From Kiritimatiellia bacterium (GTDB lineage: Bacteria; Verrucomicrobiota; Kiritimatiellia; RFP12; UBA1067): a DNA stretch of 53,030 nucleotides. A model generated the notes under the pieces. The model had not been told where the DNA came from. It did not search any database and saw only the letters and a list, made by a program, of their open reading frames with translations. Positions within the stretch are counted from its first letter, which is position 1. The number at the start of each line of letters is the position of its first letter. A program made the position numbers and the translations under genes. Shown one piece after another: positions 32,287 to 40,823 of the stretch. The stretch lies in the NCBI GenBank assembly GCA_028686345.1, contig JAQUCE010000025.1, positions 1-53,030 of the forward strand. The letters are read 5' to 3'.

Positions 32287-33354
32287 ATGAGCAAAAACCA
32301 ATACAACCCAGAAATTCACCACAGGCGGTCGATCCGGCTGAAAGGCCACGACTATGCCGGGGGCGGGGTGTATTTTGTGACAATTTGCACGCATCACCGG
32401 CAGCAGTTGTTTGGGCACATGGCGGGTGGTAAAGTCGAATTGACCGAGGCGGGGCGTGTGGTTCAAAAGTGCTGGCAGGCCATTCCAGAACATTTTCCAG
32501 GTGTTACAGCCAAAGAGTTGGCCGTGATGCCCGACCATGTGCACGGGTTGGTGGAAATGGTAGGGGCGAAAGATTTTTCGCCCGTACATGGGGCGAAAGA
32601 TTTTTCGCCCGTACATGGGGCGAAAGATTTTTCGCCCGTACATGGGGCGAAAGATTTTTCGCCCGTACATGGGGCGAAAGATTTTTCGCCCATACAGCCG
32701 CCCGCACCGGGGCGGCCAAAAGGCACCTCACGCACGCTAGGCTCGGTGGTGCGCGGGCTCAAGGTGGGTGTCACCAAGTGGGTTCGGGAAAACACAGCGG
32801 TGCAGGATGTCTGGCACCGCAATTATTACGAGATGATTGTGTGGGATGCCGAAGAGGAGCATCGGATCGCGAACTATATCCGCATGAATCCGTGGCGCTG
32901 CGTGACGGATTTTGGCAACGGTCTACGCGGCATGGGCAACCCAGCGCTATGGAACACGGATAAACTTGGGGTGCTGTGCAGCCGCAATGCACCGCGCCCA
33001 AAGAGCATTCCCAAGGCAGCCGCGTATTTAAGCGGCTTCCACTCCCCCATGGAGAAGGAGATTCTCCAGAAGCTCCTGGAATACAAGCTGCCCCTAATCT
33101 GGTGCCCGGCCTGGGGGCTGACTGGGACGCTCAGCACCGAGACGACCACAGCTCTCGAAGAGAACCGCATGTTGATTCTGGAGATGACGGCGCACGATGG
33201 CAACCTCGCATCAGCCGAGGCGCGCAACCGCTTTGTGCTGGGAAACGCTGACCAGCTCTGGTTGCCGCACGTGACCCCCGGCGGCATGCTCGATCGGCTG
33301 GTGCGAAACATGCAGGTGCAGGAGAAGTTTTTAACCCGCGGCGAAAAACCCTGA
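32287..33354 (+). CDS. RAYT (Y1/TnpA-REP) transposase with DprA-like C-terminal domain
   Basis: 355 residues. 1-90 and 140-205 form a Y1 (IS200-like) transposase: YFVTICTHHR, the HUH motif His84-Val-His86 in MPDHVHGLVE, GTSRTLGSVVRGLKVGVTKW, and VWHRNYYEMIV with Tyr180/181 as candidate nucleophile, then IANYIRMNPW. RAYTs cut and rejoin single-stranded DNA at REP palindromes. Between the HUH motif and the tyrosine helix, residues 93-136 are five near-identical copies of GAKDFSPVH encoded by tandem REP palindromes. Residues 245-345 resemble a DprA/Smf Rossmann domain (SGFHSPMEKEIL, LPLIWCPAWGL, ARNRFVLGNADQLWLPH), which binds ssDNA in natural transformation. The reading frame is intact throughout, so the protein could be active. 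REP units flank the gene on both sides. Confidence 0.9.
   Translation: MSKNQYNPEIHHRRSIRLKGHDYAGGGVYFVTICTHHRQQLFGHMAGGKVELTEAGRVVQKCWQAIPEHFPGVTAKELAVMPDHVHGLVEMVGAKDFSPVHGAKDFSPVHGAKDFSPVHGAKDFSPVHGAKDFSPIQPPAPGRPKGTSRTLGSVVRGLKVGVTKWVRENTAVQDVWHRNYYEMIVWDAEEEHRIANYIRMNPWRCVTDFGNGLRGMGNPALWNTDKLGVLCSRNAPRPKSIPKAAAYLSGFHSPMEKEILQKLLEYKLPLIWCPAWGLTGTLSTETTTALEENRMLILEMTAHDGNLASAEARNRFVLGNADQLWLPHVTPGGMLDRLVRNMQVQEKFLTRGEKP
32563..32697 (+). repeat. Five tandem 27-bp REP units inside the RAYT gene
   Basis: Copies start at 32563, 32590, 32617, 32644 and 32671. Each contains the 8-bp stem GGGCGAAA/TTTCGCCC with loop GATT plus the spacer GTACAT. The first is preceded by GTA, giving the GTAG foot. 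27 bp is nine codons, so copy number can change without breaking the frame. Confidence 0.95.
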
Positions 33355-33356
33355 AA

Positions 33357-33376
33357 GGGCGAAAGATTTTTCGCCC
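33357..33376 (+). repeat. REP palindrome 3' of the RAYT gene
   Basis: The stem GGGCGAAA/TTTCGCCC with loop GATT starts 2 bp after the RAYT stop codon. With 32218-32245 it brackets the gene. Confidence 0.9.
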
Positions 33377-33505
33377 CTGCCGGGGCGGCTAAAAGGCACG
33401 TATATCCACACATTGTGATTGTCATCTTCAGCATGTTATGTTTCAATCATCAGCAACAGGATCCCCTTACAATGCTAAATGATTTTGCCGAATAGACACA
33501 ACACC

Positions 33506-34719
33506 ATGAAATTTAAAATTACCGACCTCACTGGAAGGAGGGTTTCGAGCGAGACCTTCCTTAATAAAACAATCACTGTTGAATCACGCTCCGGGCTTCA
33601 CACTGCCGAGAAGGCGCTGATCAACAACCTTAGCTCCATCCCACCCGGCGGCAACCTGCTGATTGCGGGCAACCGCACCGGGGTGCTGGCCATGATTGTC
33701 GCCACCCTGCAGCCGGAGCGTCAGATCACCTGCCACACCGGGGACATTCACCATGCCAAGACACTCTGCCGCAACCTGCAGAGCAACCGATTCAACACCC
33801 GGCTGATCTTCGATGATTTTGTGAGGGTGGAAGAGGGTGTCGGGGTGACGGACGACAGCTGTCCGGCTGACGCGGCAGGCGCAGTGATCACCGTGGCCTG
33901 CACCACCCGGATTCCGGAGGGCGGGTTTGACAACGCTCTTTTCATGATTACACCCACCACCACCACCGGCGAGCTCACGCTGGATCTGCTGGAAAACATT
34001 CATCAAAGGCTAAAAATCAAGGGTAAGTGTCTGATCGCCTATGACGGCGAGTCACATGCTTTGACCAAGCAGTTGAAAGAGGCTTTCGGCAAGGTGCAGA
34101 CAATCGAGCAGAGCCGCAAAGGCGGGACTATCTTTCTGGCAACCAAAAAAGGTGAGTTGAAAAAACCGCGCGATTTTCACGCCACCTTCGAAACCTCCCT
34201 GCCGGGCGGCAACAAAATAACCCTGGGGTCACTGCCCGGCATCTTCTGTCACCGCCGCGCCGACAGCGGGGTCTGGCCCTGGCTGAAATTGCGGCAGAGC
34301 GGCTGGAGCCGGGAATGCGTGTGCTGGACATGGGGTGCGGCTGCGGGATTGTCGGCCTGCTGCTGGCGCAGAAACACCCGGAGATTGAAGTGACATTCAT
34401 TGACTCGCACACCCGGGCAATGGATGTCACGCACCAGAACATTCAGTTGCTGGGGGTTGCCAATGCCAAGCTGATCCTCTCTGACACTGGAACTGCGGGT
34501 AAAGACTACGATATGTTTGTGGGCAACCCGCCCTACTACGCGGACTACCGCATTGCCGAGGTCTTTATTGAGCAGGCCTATCACTCACTCAAAGAGGATG
34601 GCGTGGCCCTGTTTGTTACCAAGCAGACCGCTCAGGTCGGCTATCTCATCCATGAAAAATTCGGCAACTCTGATTTGATCAGCCGCCGCGGCTACGGTGT
34701 GATCAGCGCGGTAAGGTAG
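33506..34719 (+). pseudogene. RsmC-like rRNA guanine-N2 methyltransferase, frameshifted
   Basis: Two overlapping frames make one protein of the RsmC/RlmG type (COG2813). The first frame (from ATG 33506, or 33479) gives the N-terminal MTase-like domain and linker up to SLPGIFCHRRADSG. The second, one frame away, continues as GLALAEIAAERLEPG, then the SAM-binding motif VLDMGCGCGIVG and the catalytic VGNPPYYADYRI, ending at 34719. The switch falls at a GGGG run (34268-34271); one extra G would restore RADSGGLALAE. This could be a sequencing or assembly error, a phase-variable run, or a young pseudogene. RsmC methylates 16S rRNA G1207. No good ribosome-binding site is seen for either start. Confidence 0.82.
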
Positions 34720-34950
34720 GGTTGCATCTATGAAGCAATTTGCGGGTGCCAGGTGGCTGTTCGTCAAAGGCGCGTCAAGAGGTTTCATAATCTTTGTTTG
34801 GCTCTGAGAGCCAACCCTACAGTTTCAACTTGAGTGAAGTTTGCAGGCCAAGCGGCATGCGCAAATGTGCCAAAGACAACGAGTTGTCACTCGACAGACA
34901 ACTTTTTGGAAAGAACAATTAATTGTTCTTTTGCGCCTTGTAAGGGACTA
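34717..34950 (+). repeat. Mosaic repeat, modules L and C
   Basis: The L module (34717-34866: GTAGGGTTGC..., AGAAGCAATT-like start, CATAATCTTTGTTTGGCTC, then CCAACCCTAC) matches 9003-9215. The C module (34897-34950: AGACAACTTTTTGGAAAGAA with the AACAATTAATTGTT palindrome) matches 5713-5767 and 9432-9485, though its terminal hairpin is degraded. No gene lies in 34720-35031; the panB promoter should be in its last 80 bp. Confidence 0.7.
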
Positions 34951-35031
34951 ATCTCTGTTAAAAACCAGCAGAATAAAACCCCGGCAACTTCCTCCTTTTA
35001 AACTGCGGTCATTATTTGATAACATGTAGTT

Positions 35032-35853
35032 ATGAAAAAGTGGAACACCTCTAAAATCAGAGCCGCTAAAGGTTCGTACAAACTCGCGTGCCTGACAGCT
35101 TATGACTATGCCTTTGCCCGACTAGCTGACAGCGCGGGGGCGCATCTCATTCTAGTGGGCGACTCTCTGGGCATGACGACCCTGGGATATTCCACCACTG
35201 TTCCCGTGACCATGGATGACATGCTGCATCACACCGCCGCCGTTGTACGCGGGACGCGGGAAGCACTGGTGATCGCTGACATGCCTTTCCTCTCCTATCA
35301 GGTTAGCATTGAAGAGGCGCTTCGCAACGCCGGGCGTTTTCTGCAGGAGGCGGGAGCTGACGGGGTCAAGATTGAGGGCGGTGCTATTCGCCGCGGTTGT
35401 GTTGAAGCTCTGACCAACAACGGCATACCAGTGCTGGGTCATATCGGGCTGCTACCGCAATCGATCCACAATCTGGGTGGCTACAAGGTGCAGGGCAAAA
35501 CCCAGGAAACAGCCAACGCCTTACTGGAAGATGCCCGCGGGCTGGCGGCGGCCGGCGCTTTTGCAATTGTTTTAGAGTGTGTGCCGCCGGATATCGCGGC
35601 CCTGGTCACCGCCGCTGTTCCAGTGCCTGTGATTGGGATCGGCTCGGGCTCAGCCTGCGACGGACAGGTGCTGGTTATGAATGACCTGCTCGGCCTATCA
35701 GAGAGTCCTCCCGCCAAATTTGTCAAGCAGTATGCCTGCCTGGCGCCGCAAATCAAAGCAGCCTTTGCCAGTTTTATCGCAGATGTCCAGGCTGGAGAGT
35801 TTCCCGCATCTGAGCATTTCTACGCACCTGCTCAACCCAAGAGCAACTCCTGA
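35032..35853 (+). CDS. panB: 3-methyl-2-oxobutanoate hydroxymethyltransferase (PanB)
   Basis: 273 residues, full length for PanB. It transfers a hydroxymethyl group from 5,10-methylene-THF to alpha-ketoisovalerate, the first committed step to pantothenate and hence CoA. Motifs: LTAYDYAFARLAD, LVGDSLGM (metal-binding Asp), VIADMPFLSYQ, GADGVKIEGG, VLGHIGLLPQS, FAIVLECVP (catalytic Glu) and GIGSGSACDGQVLV. No panC or panD is next to it. The KS-like gene starts 15 bp after its stop, so it probably heads an operon in which the last gene carries a phosphopantetheinyl transferase, which consumes CoA. Its start lacks a strong Shine-Dalgarno. Confidence 0.96.
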   Translation: MKKWNTSKIRAAKGSYKLACLTAYDYAFARLADSAGAHLILVGDSLGMTTLGYSTTVPVTMDDMLHHTAAVVRGTREALVIADMPFLSYQVSIEEALRNAGRFLQEAGADGVKIEGGAIRRGCVEALTNNGIPVLGHIGLLPQSIHNLGGYKVQGKTQETANALLEDARGLAAAGAFAIVLECVPPDIAALVTAAVPVPVIGIGSGSACDGQVLVMNDLLGLSESPPAKFVKQYACLAPQIKAAFASFIADVQAGEFPASEHFYAPAQPKSNS

Positions 35854-35868
35854 CTGATTGGATATTGC

Positions 35869-37287
35869 ATGTTATCGCACCGAATAACCAAGGAAGAGAT
35901 TGTGATCACCGGGATATCCTGTCGATTTGCAGAGTCCCAAGCTCCGTCGGCATTGTGGAAGAACATTCTGCAGCGCAGGACACTCTTCACCCAGATTGAC
36001 CCTGAGGCCGGGAGCGGGAAACACGGGGCAAGCGCCAAATATGTTTTTGACCGCCCCTACCCCAGGTATGGAGCACTGCTCAAAGATCTTTACGCCTGCA
36101 ACCCGGCTGATCAATACTTTCCCCGCAAAATAAACGCTGGCGAGAACCAGGATGTTTTCTTCGCAGTTCAACTGGCCATTGATGCCCTGCGCGACAGCGG
36201 AACCACGATCAGCAGCCTGCCCACTGACCGCGTCTCCCTGCGGCTGGGTTATGCACCGCCCTTTAACTGCGCCTCAGTGAACTGGCTGCAGCACACGGTT
36301 TTGGTTGACCAGACACTGGATATCATCAGCAGCTTTTTCCCAGGCGCTGACCGATCGCAAATTGATGACATCCGTGAAACCCTGGTCAAATCGCTGCCAG
36401 AGCCGGCTGCTTACTCCTTTATCTCCGCGCTGGGCTGCGCCATGACATCCTGGACCGCCCATTTGCTGGGCTTTGCCGGGCCGGCATTCTCGCTGGATGC
36501 CGGAACTGTCTCCGGCTTGCAAGCTGTTCAAGGCGCGATTGATGACCTGCTGTTGCACCGCTCCGACATCGCGCTGGCGGGTGCCATCCAGCCCCCCTTA
36601 AACCGCGCCATGCTGCAGGGGCTTGCCGGAGCAATGACCTTCTCGCGCGCTGAAAACCTACAGCCCTTCAGCCGTGATGCGGATGGGACCCTGCCGGGCG
36701 AAGGGGGCGCGGTTTTCGTGCTTAAGCGTTTGAAAGACGCTGTGCGGCACGGTGACCGTATTTACGCTGTGATCCGCAGCACCGGTATTGCCGCCGCCTC
36801 CATTGATCAGCATCAGCGTGTTCCCACCCCGGAGCGCTTGACACGCGCCATCATGCGCGCCCTGCATGCGGCTGAGCTGACAACCGAATCGATCCAGCTG
36901 ATCGAAGCGCACGGCTCTGGAAACGCGCATGCCGACCGTACAGAGATGAATGTGCTGCAGGATGTGTTCAGCGGGCGCGACCCAAGGCTGCAGCGCATCG
37001 GCATTGGCACAATCAAGAGCAACATCGGGCACACGCTCTGGGCCTCCAGCGCGGCAGGCATATTAAAAGCCGCGCTCGCGCTGCACCACAGGGTGCTGCC
37101 CCCCAACGCCCCGGTTGATAAACCTTATCTCAGCTTTCTCTCAGCGCAGTCGCCTATCTACCTGTTGAAAGAGGTACGCCCCTGGATCAGGGAATCGGAG
37201 AAAAATCCGCGGCGCGCCTGCGTCACAGCCATTGATTTCACAGGAACATGCGCCGCCGCTGTTCTGGAGGAGTACCAGGAGCCCTAA
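35869..37287 (+). CDS. Ketosynthase-like protein lacking the active-site Cys
   Basis: 472 residues with the modular-PKS/PUFA-synthase KS fold: IVITGISCRF, LGCAMTSWTAHLL, FSLDAGTVSGLQAVQGA, PFSRDADGTLPGEGGAVFVL, IEAHGSGNAHADRTE and TIKSNIGHTLWASSAAGILKA. The nucleophile position of the usual DTACSSS motif reads DAGTVSG, so Cys is replaced by Thr213; both histidines remain (His348, His388). Without Cys it cannot condense, but a KS with the His pair alone can decarboxylate malonyl groups, as KSQ or chain-length-factor domains do. The stop TAA shares one base with the ATG of the next gene (TAATG at 37285-37289). It may be the partner of the AT/DH/PPTase protein, an enediyne- or PUFA-type synthase split in two and lacking ACP and KR. 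Confidence 0.88.
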   Translation: MLSHRITKEEIVITGISCRFAESQAPSALWKNILQRRTLFTQIDPEAGSGKHGASAKYVFDRPYPRYGALLKDLYACNPADQYFPRKINAGENQDVFFAVQLAIDALRDSGTTISSLPTDRVSLRLGYAPPFNCASVNWLQHTVLVDQTLDIISSFFPGADRSQIDDIRETLVKSLPEPAAYSFISALGCAMTSWTAHLLGFAGPAFSLDAGTVSGLQAVQGAIDDLLLHRSDIALAGAIQPPLNRAMLQGLAGAMTFSRAENLQPFSRDADGTLPGEGGAVFVLKRLKDAVRHGDRIYAVIRSTGIAAASIDQHQRVPTPERLTRAIMRALHAAELTTESIQLIEAHGSGNAHADRTEMNVLQDVFSGRDPRLQRIGIGTIKSNIGHTLWASSAAGILKAALALHHRVLPPNAPVDKPYLSFLSAQSPIYLLKEVRPWIRESEKNPRRACVTAIDFTGTCAAAVLEEYQEP

Positions 37288-40200
37288 TGAGCGTATTGAA
37301 ACATCTCTATGACACTTTTGACAGCGAACTCTGCTTGATTGGGGCGCGCAACCCCAAAGAGCTTGCCAAAGAGGTCGACCGTTTAATCAACTTTATCGAC
37401 CACGCTTCCGGAGTTCTACTGGAAGACATTGCTTACACTTGCGCACGGTCAGCACGCCGCATGCCAATGATCTTAGCGTTAGTGGCAGTCAACCCCACGG
37501 AGCTGCGCGACAGCCTAATCCTGGCCAGCGCCAAGATCAAGGGAGGGGTAAAGCGGATTAAAGACCGTGGCGGCACCTACTACTTCACCGACCCGATCCG
37601 CCCGCGCGGCCAGCTTGCATTTCTTTTTCCCGGAGTGCTCTCCTTCTACCCTGATATGCTGCGGGATCTGGCAACTGTTTTTGACAGCGTGCGGGATAAT
37701 TTTGATCAACTCGAAGCAGCACTCTACTCACAGACCAACCGGAAACTCTCGCCAGCTGATTTTGTGTTTCCGCCGGCGGCCTGCTACCGGAAGGCCAGCA
37801 AAAATGACAAAGAGCCTGATTTCGCTAAATCACTGGCCGCGGTTCACTGCGCCAACACAGCGCTCTATAATATTTTCAGCCTGGTTGGCATCATACCCGA
37901 CGGTGTGCTGGGATATCAAGGCGGGGATTTCGCGGCCATGGACGCTGCCGGCGTGTTCGGCAACCTCACGCCAGCGAAGAGAGTGCAGTTTATCAGCGAA
38001 AGCTATAAGATGTTCGTCCGGCTCTGTACGCGCAAGGATCTACCCACCTGCACGATGCTTGCAACAGTGGATGCCACCCCTGAAATTCTCGGGCAGCTCA
38101 TGGATAAATTCCCGGGCCGTCTGATCATCTCCGGCTTTCACAGCCCGAAGCAGCACACGCTCACCACAACCCTGGAGGCTGAGAAAGAGATCCTGAAAAT
38201 ACTGAGCAGTGCCGGGGTCAAGGTCATGCCACTCTCCATGGACCGGCCATTCAACACCCCCTGGTGCTCCAAGTCATTGCCAACTATCCAGCAGTTTTTA
38301 GCCCACTGGGTCAAGCGTGCTCCGCGTATTCCGCTTTACTCATGCACCTCCGGCGAGAGGCTGACCGAGATATCGCGCAACACACTGGAGATGGCCGCTG
38401 ATCAGTGGATTGAGCCCATTAACTTTGAAGCAACCATTGAGCGGATGTACGTGGATGGCTACCGGATCTTTGTTGAACTCGGGGCGCGCGGCAACCTGAC
38501 CAATGCGATCAACGAGACCTTACGGGGCAAGCCCCACGTTTCACTGGCCGCGAACCGTATTCACCGCTCAGGCCTGGTCCAACTGCATCACACCTTGGGC
38601 ATGCTGGCAGCCCAGGGCGTGCAACTCGACCTGACCAAACTTCATGCCAACCGGCGCTGCAACGAGCTTAACCTACGCCGACCGCACTCTGTGATCACCA
38701 CCTCGCCCAACACCTTGCGGCTCACATCAGAGCTGCCGCTGATCACTGCCTTCTCCCTCTCGGACAGCTTTCTGCCATCGCAGGACAAAAAAGAGAGCGA
38801 GCAAATCAGCCGCACCCTCCCCAAAATCAGCAGTCGCTACCGGCTTGATTTCGGCGCTGATTTCCCCATGCTCGCCAACGCTGAGATTAAAGAGGAGCGG
38901 CCGGGCGAATTACTGGAGCTCTCCAAGGTGGTCAGCATCACGGATTATCCGTTTTTGAAAGATTACTCATTGGGCACAACCCACATCTCCTTCTCAAAGC
39001 CCGCTCTGACCGGGCTGACGATCTTGTCGCTGTGCACCGGGCTGGAGATGATGGCCGAGGCTGCCCGCAAACTAGTTCCGCGCCGTCGCGTGGCCCAGAT
39101 TGTCAGTGTGCGCTCACAACGGTGGCTCGGGTTTGAGCGCGGGGCGATCAGCATCAATATCCGCGCTGAGAACATCAACTGGCGCGACTCCAGCTTTCAG
39201 GCAGTCAAGGTGGAGCTGCGGGACAATGCGCCTGACAGTGAATTCACCGACCCTGTGATTGAAGCCATCATCCTGTTGAGCACAGCGGGGTTCATTGCCC
39301 AGAGCGCGCAGGCCGAGCCGTTGATCACCCCCCATCCGGTCAACTGGTTTGGCCACGAGATCTACCCGAACCGCCTCTTCCACGGCTCAGAGCTGCGCGC
39401 CATCCGGCATGTGGACCTGTGGAGCGAAGGCGGCATCAACTTTGAGATTCAGGTGCCGGGCCGGTCACGGGCAGTCAAACACACCCGCATGCCGCTCTTT
39501 TCGATTTGGCCGGCCCTGCTCGACGCAGTTGTCTCCAGCATCCCGCTCTGGCGCTCGCACGGCAACTTTCCTGACTCGATCTCCATTCCTTTCAGGTGTC
39601 GCAGCATTATCTTTTATGCGGCCAGCTTCACTGAAGGCAGCCGTCTCAACGGCTATATGCGCATCACGGCCACGACCCCGCGCTCACAGATTGCGGACAT
39701 CAAGGTCTCTGACGGCAACGGCAACATGCTGATTCATATTCGAGGGTGGGAGGAGCTGAGTGAGCCGGTGCCGGATATCTACCATAAGTTTGTGCTGAAC
39801 CCCTCGGAGACCTTCATCACCGGCACCCTGCCCATGGAGCTGCTGGGCAACCCAACCACGCCGGTTGCAACTGCGGTCACCAAAGATATTCCTTTTAAAA
39901 TGTTCGAATCCAACCAGGAGCTGTGGCTCAAAACCCTCGCATTCACCAGCCTCTCGGAGAAAGAGCGGATCGAGTGGCTCGAGATGCAGGGTGCGACCAG
40001 CCGCCGGGTTGAATGGCTTTTCGGAAGAATCGCGGCCAAGGAGGCCCTGCGACGCTACCTCATAAATTTTCAACAGGCGCGCTGGACCTGCGCTGATATT
40101 GACATCTGGCCGGACGACTCTGGCAAGCCCCATCCGCTAGGCACCTGGCGTCAGCACTCGGCCACACACCTGGATCTCTCGATTGCCCACACCTCCAAGC

Positions 40201-40598
40201 TGATTGTGGCAGCCGTGGCCGCCAATGCCCGTCTGGGGATTGACATTGAGATGGTCACCCGCGATCTCTCCGAAGAGTTCACCAAAGGGGTTTTCACCCC
40301 TGCCGAACTTGAGCTGGCAGCCCATGCGGGCGAGGGCCCGGTGGCGATCCTGCGCTTCTGGTGCGCCAAAGAGGCCATCTCCAAGGCCCTGGGGGTTGGC
40401 ATCCGCTACTCGCCCAAAGACCTGCAGGTGCTGCATATCGACCCAGTCAACGGCGAGATCCAGCTCCAGATGACTGGGCAGTGGCTGGATGAGTTTAAAC
40501 CCATGAAGGGGCGCAAAACAACCATCACCACCTCGATCTTCGCCGGCCACGTCTTTGCAGCCTGTATGCTGCCCAACTCCATCTTCGACAAAGAGTAG
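37287..40598 (+). CDS. AT-like / DH-like / phosphopantetheinyl-transferase fusion
   Basis: 1103 residues from ATG 37287 (GGAG-rich leader; overlaps upstream stop by one base). Domains in order: an acyltransferase-like domain (about 105-450; LAFLFPGVLSFYPDMLRDLA, FHSP at 284-287), whose GHSxG nucleophile elbow reads GYQGG, so Gln211 replaces Ser; a double-hotdog dehydratase-like domain (about 540-830), where the catalytic His of the DHxxG motif is Tyr560 (YPFLKDYSLG) although Asp746 is kept in WPALLDA; and a Sfp-type PPTase (about 880-1090) with GRIAAKEA, DSGKP, LSIAHTS, LGIDIE (Asp986, Glu988) and FWCAKEAISKALG (Glu1029, Lys1033), all intact. AT, DH and the separate KS thus look inactive while the PPTase should work. 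The order resembles enediyne PKSE and PUFA synthases without ACP and KR. Confidence 0.88.
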   Translation: MSVLKHLYDTFDSELCLIGARNPKELAKEVDRLINFIDHASGVLLEDIAYTCARSARRMPMILALVAVNPTELRDSLILASAKIKGGVKRIKDRGGTYYFTDPIRPRGQLAFLFPGVLSFYPDMLRDLATVFDSVRDNFDQLEAALYSQTNRKLSPADFVFPPAACYRKASKNDKEPDFAKSLAAVHCANTALYNIFSLVGIIPDGVLGYQGGDFAAMDAAGVFGNLTPAKRVQFISESYKMFVRLCTRKDLPTCTMLATVDATPEILGQLMDKFPGRLIISGFHSPKQHTLTTTLEAEKEILKILSSAGVKVMPLSMDRPFNTPWCSKSLPTIQQFLAHWVKRAPRIPLYSCTSGERLTEISRNTLEMAADQWIEPINFEATIERMYVDGYRIFVELGARGNLTNAINETLRGKPHVSLAANRIHRSGLVQLHHTLGMLAAQGVQLDLTKLHANRRCNELNLRRPHSVITTSPNTLRLTSELPLITAFSLSDSFLPSQDKKESEQISRTLPKISSRYRLDFGADFPMLANAEIKEERPGELLELSKVVSITDYPFLKDYSLGTTHISFSKPALTGLTILSLCTGLEMMAEAARKLVPRRRVAQIVSVRSQRWLGFERGAISINIRAENINWRDSSFQAVKVELRDNAPDSEFTDPVIEAIILLSTAGFIAQSAQAEPLITPHPVNWFGHEIYPNRLFHGSELRAIRHVDLWSEGGINFEIQVPGRSRAVKHTRMPLFSIWPALLDAVVSSIPLWRSHGNFPDSISIPFRCRSIIFYAASFTEGSRLNGYMRITATTPRSQIADIKVSDGNGNMLIHIRGWEELSEPVPDIYHKFVLNPSETFITGTLPMELLGNPTTPVATAVTKDIPFKMFESNQELWLKTLAFTSLSEKERIEWLEMQGATSRRVEWLFGRIAAKEALRRYLINFQQARWTCADIDIWPDDSGKPHPLGTWRQHSATHLDLSIAHTSKLIVAAVAANARLGIDIEMVTRDLSEEFTKGVFTPAELELAAHAGEGPVAILRFWCAKEAISKALGVGIRYSPKDLQVLHIDPVNGEIQLQMTGQWLDEFKPMKGRKTTITTSIFAGHVFAACMLPNSIFDKE

Positions 40599-40759
40599 CC
40601 GGAAATAGACGAATCCCTCGAACGAAGTCGACGGAAGTCGAAGAAAATCGAGTGACTCGACTTCCTTCGACTGACTCGATTCCCATCGACTGGCGCGATC
40701 CGCGCCTCCTGAGTCATGACCTCTCGCTACCGAATTCCCGAAAAACTTCATCTTTTCAT
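40599..40759. other. Gap with a TCGACTTCC hairpin
   Basis: GTCGACGGAAGTCGA (40627-40641) and TCGACTTCCTTCGAC (40657-40671) pair at 14 of 15 positions with a 15-base loop. Further AATCGAGT/ACTCGATT pieces surround it. It could end the PKS-like operon but lacks a U-tract, and similar motifs occur at 30330-30432. No gene is seen. Confidence 0.5.
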
Positions 40760-40788
40760 TTGATATTTCAGTGAAATTCGGGTATATA
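40760..40788 (+). promoter_or_regulatory. guaB promoter
   Basis: TTGATA (40760-40765), a 17-bp spacer and TATATA (40783-40788) match a housekeeping sigma promoter. The guaB ATG lies 35 bp downstream with an AAGGA ribosome-binding site. It shows that guaB is transcribed separately from the PKS-like operon. Confidence 0.65.
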
Positions 40789-40823
40789 TCTCAAGGAAAG
40801 CAACACATAAAAAAAGGAACGTC

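Noticed and set aside
32563..32697. Tandem 27-bp repeats as CRISPR or coding low-complexity only
   Set aside because: There are no spacers; the units match the REP palindrome found outside the gene, and the frame continues through them.
35869..40598. A complete enediyne or PUFA synthase
   Set aside because: No ACP repeats and no ketoreductase are encoded, and key KS, AT and DH residues are replaced; only the domain order and the PPTase fit.
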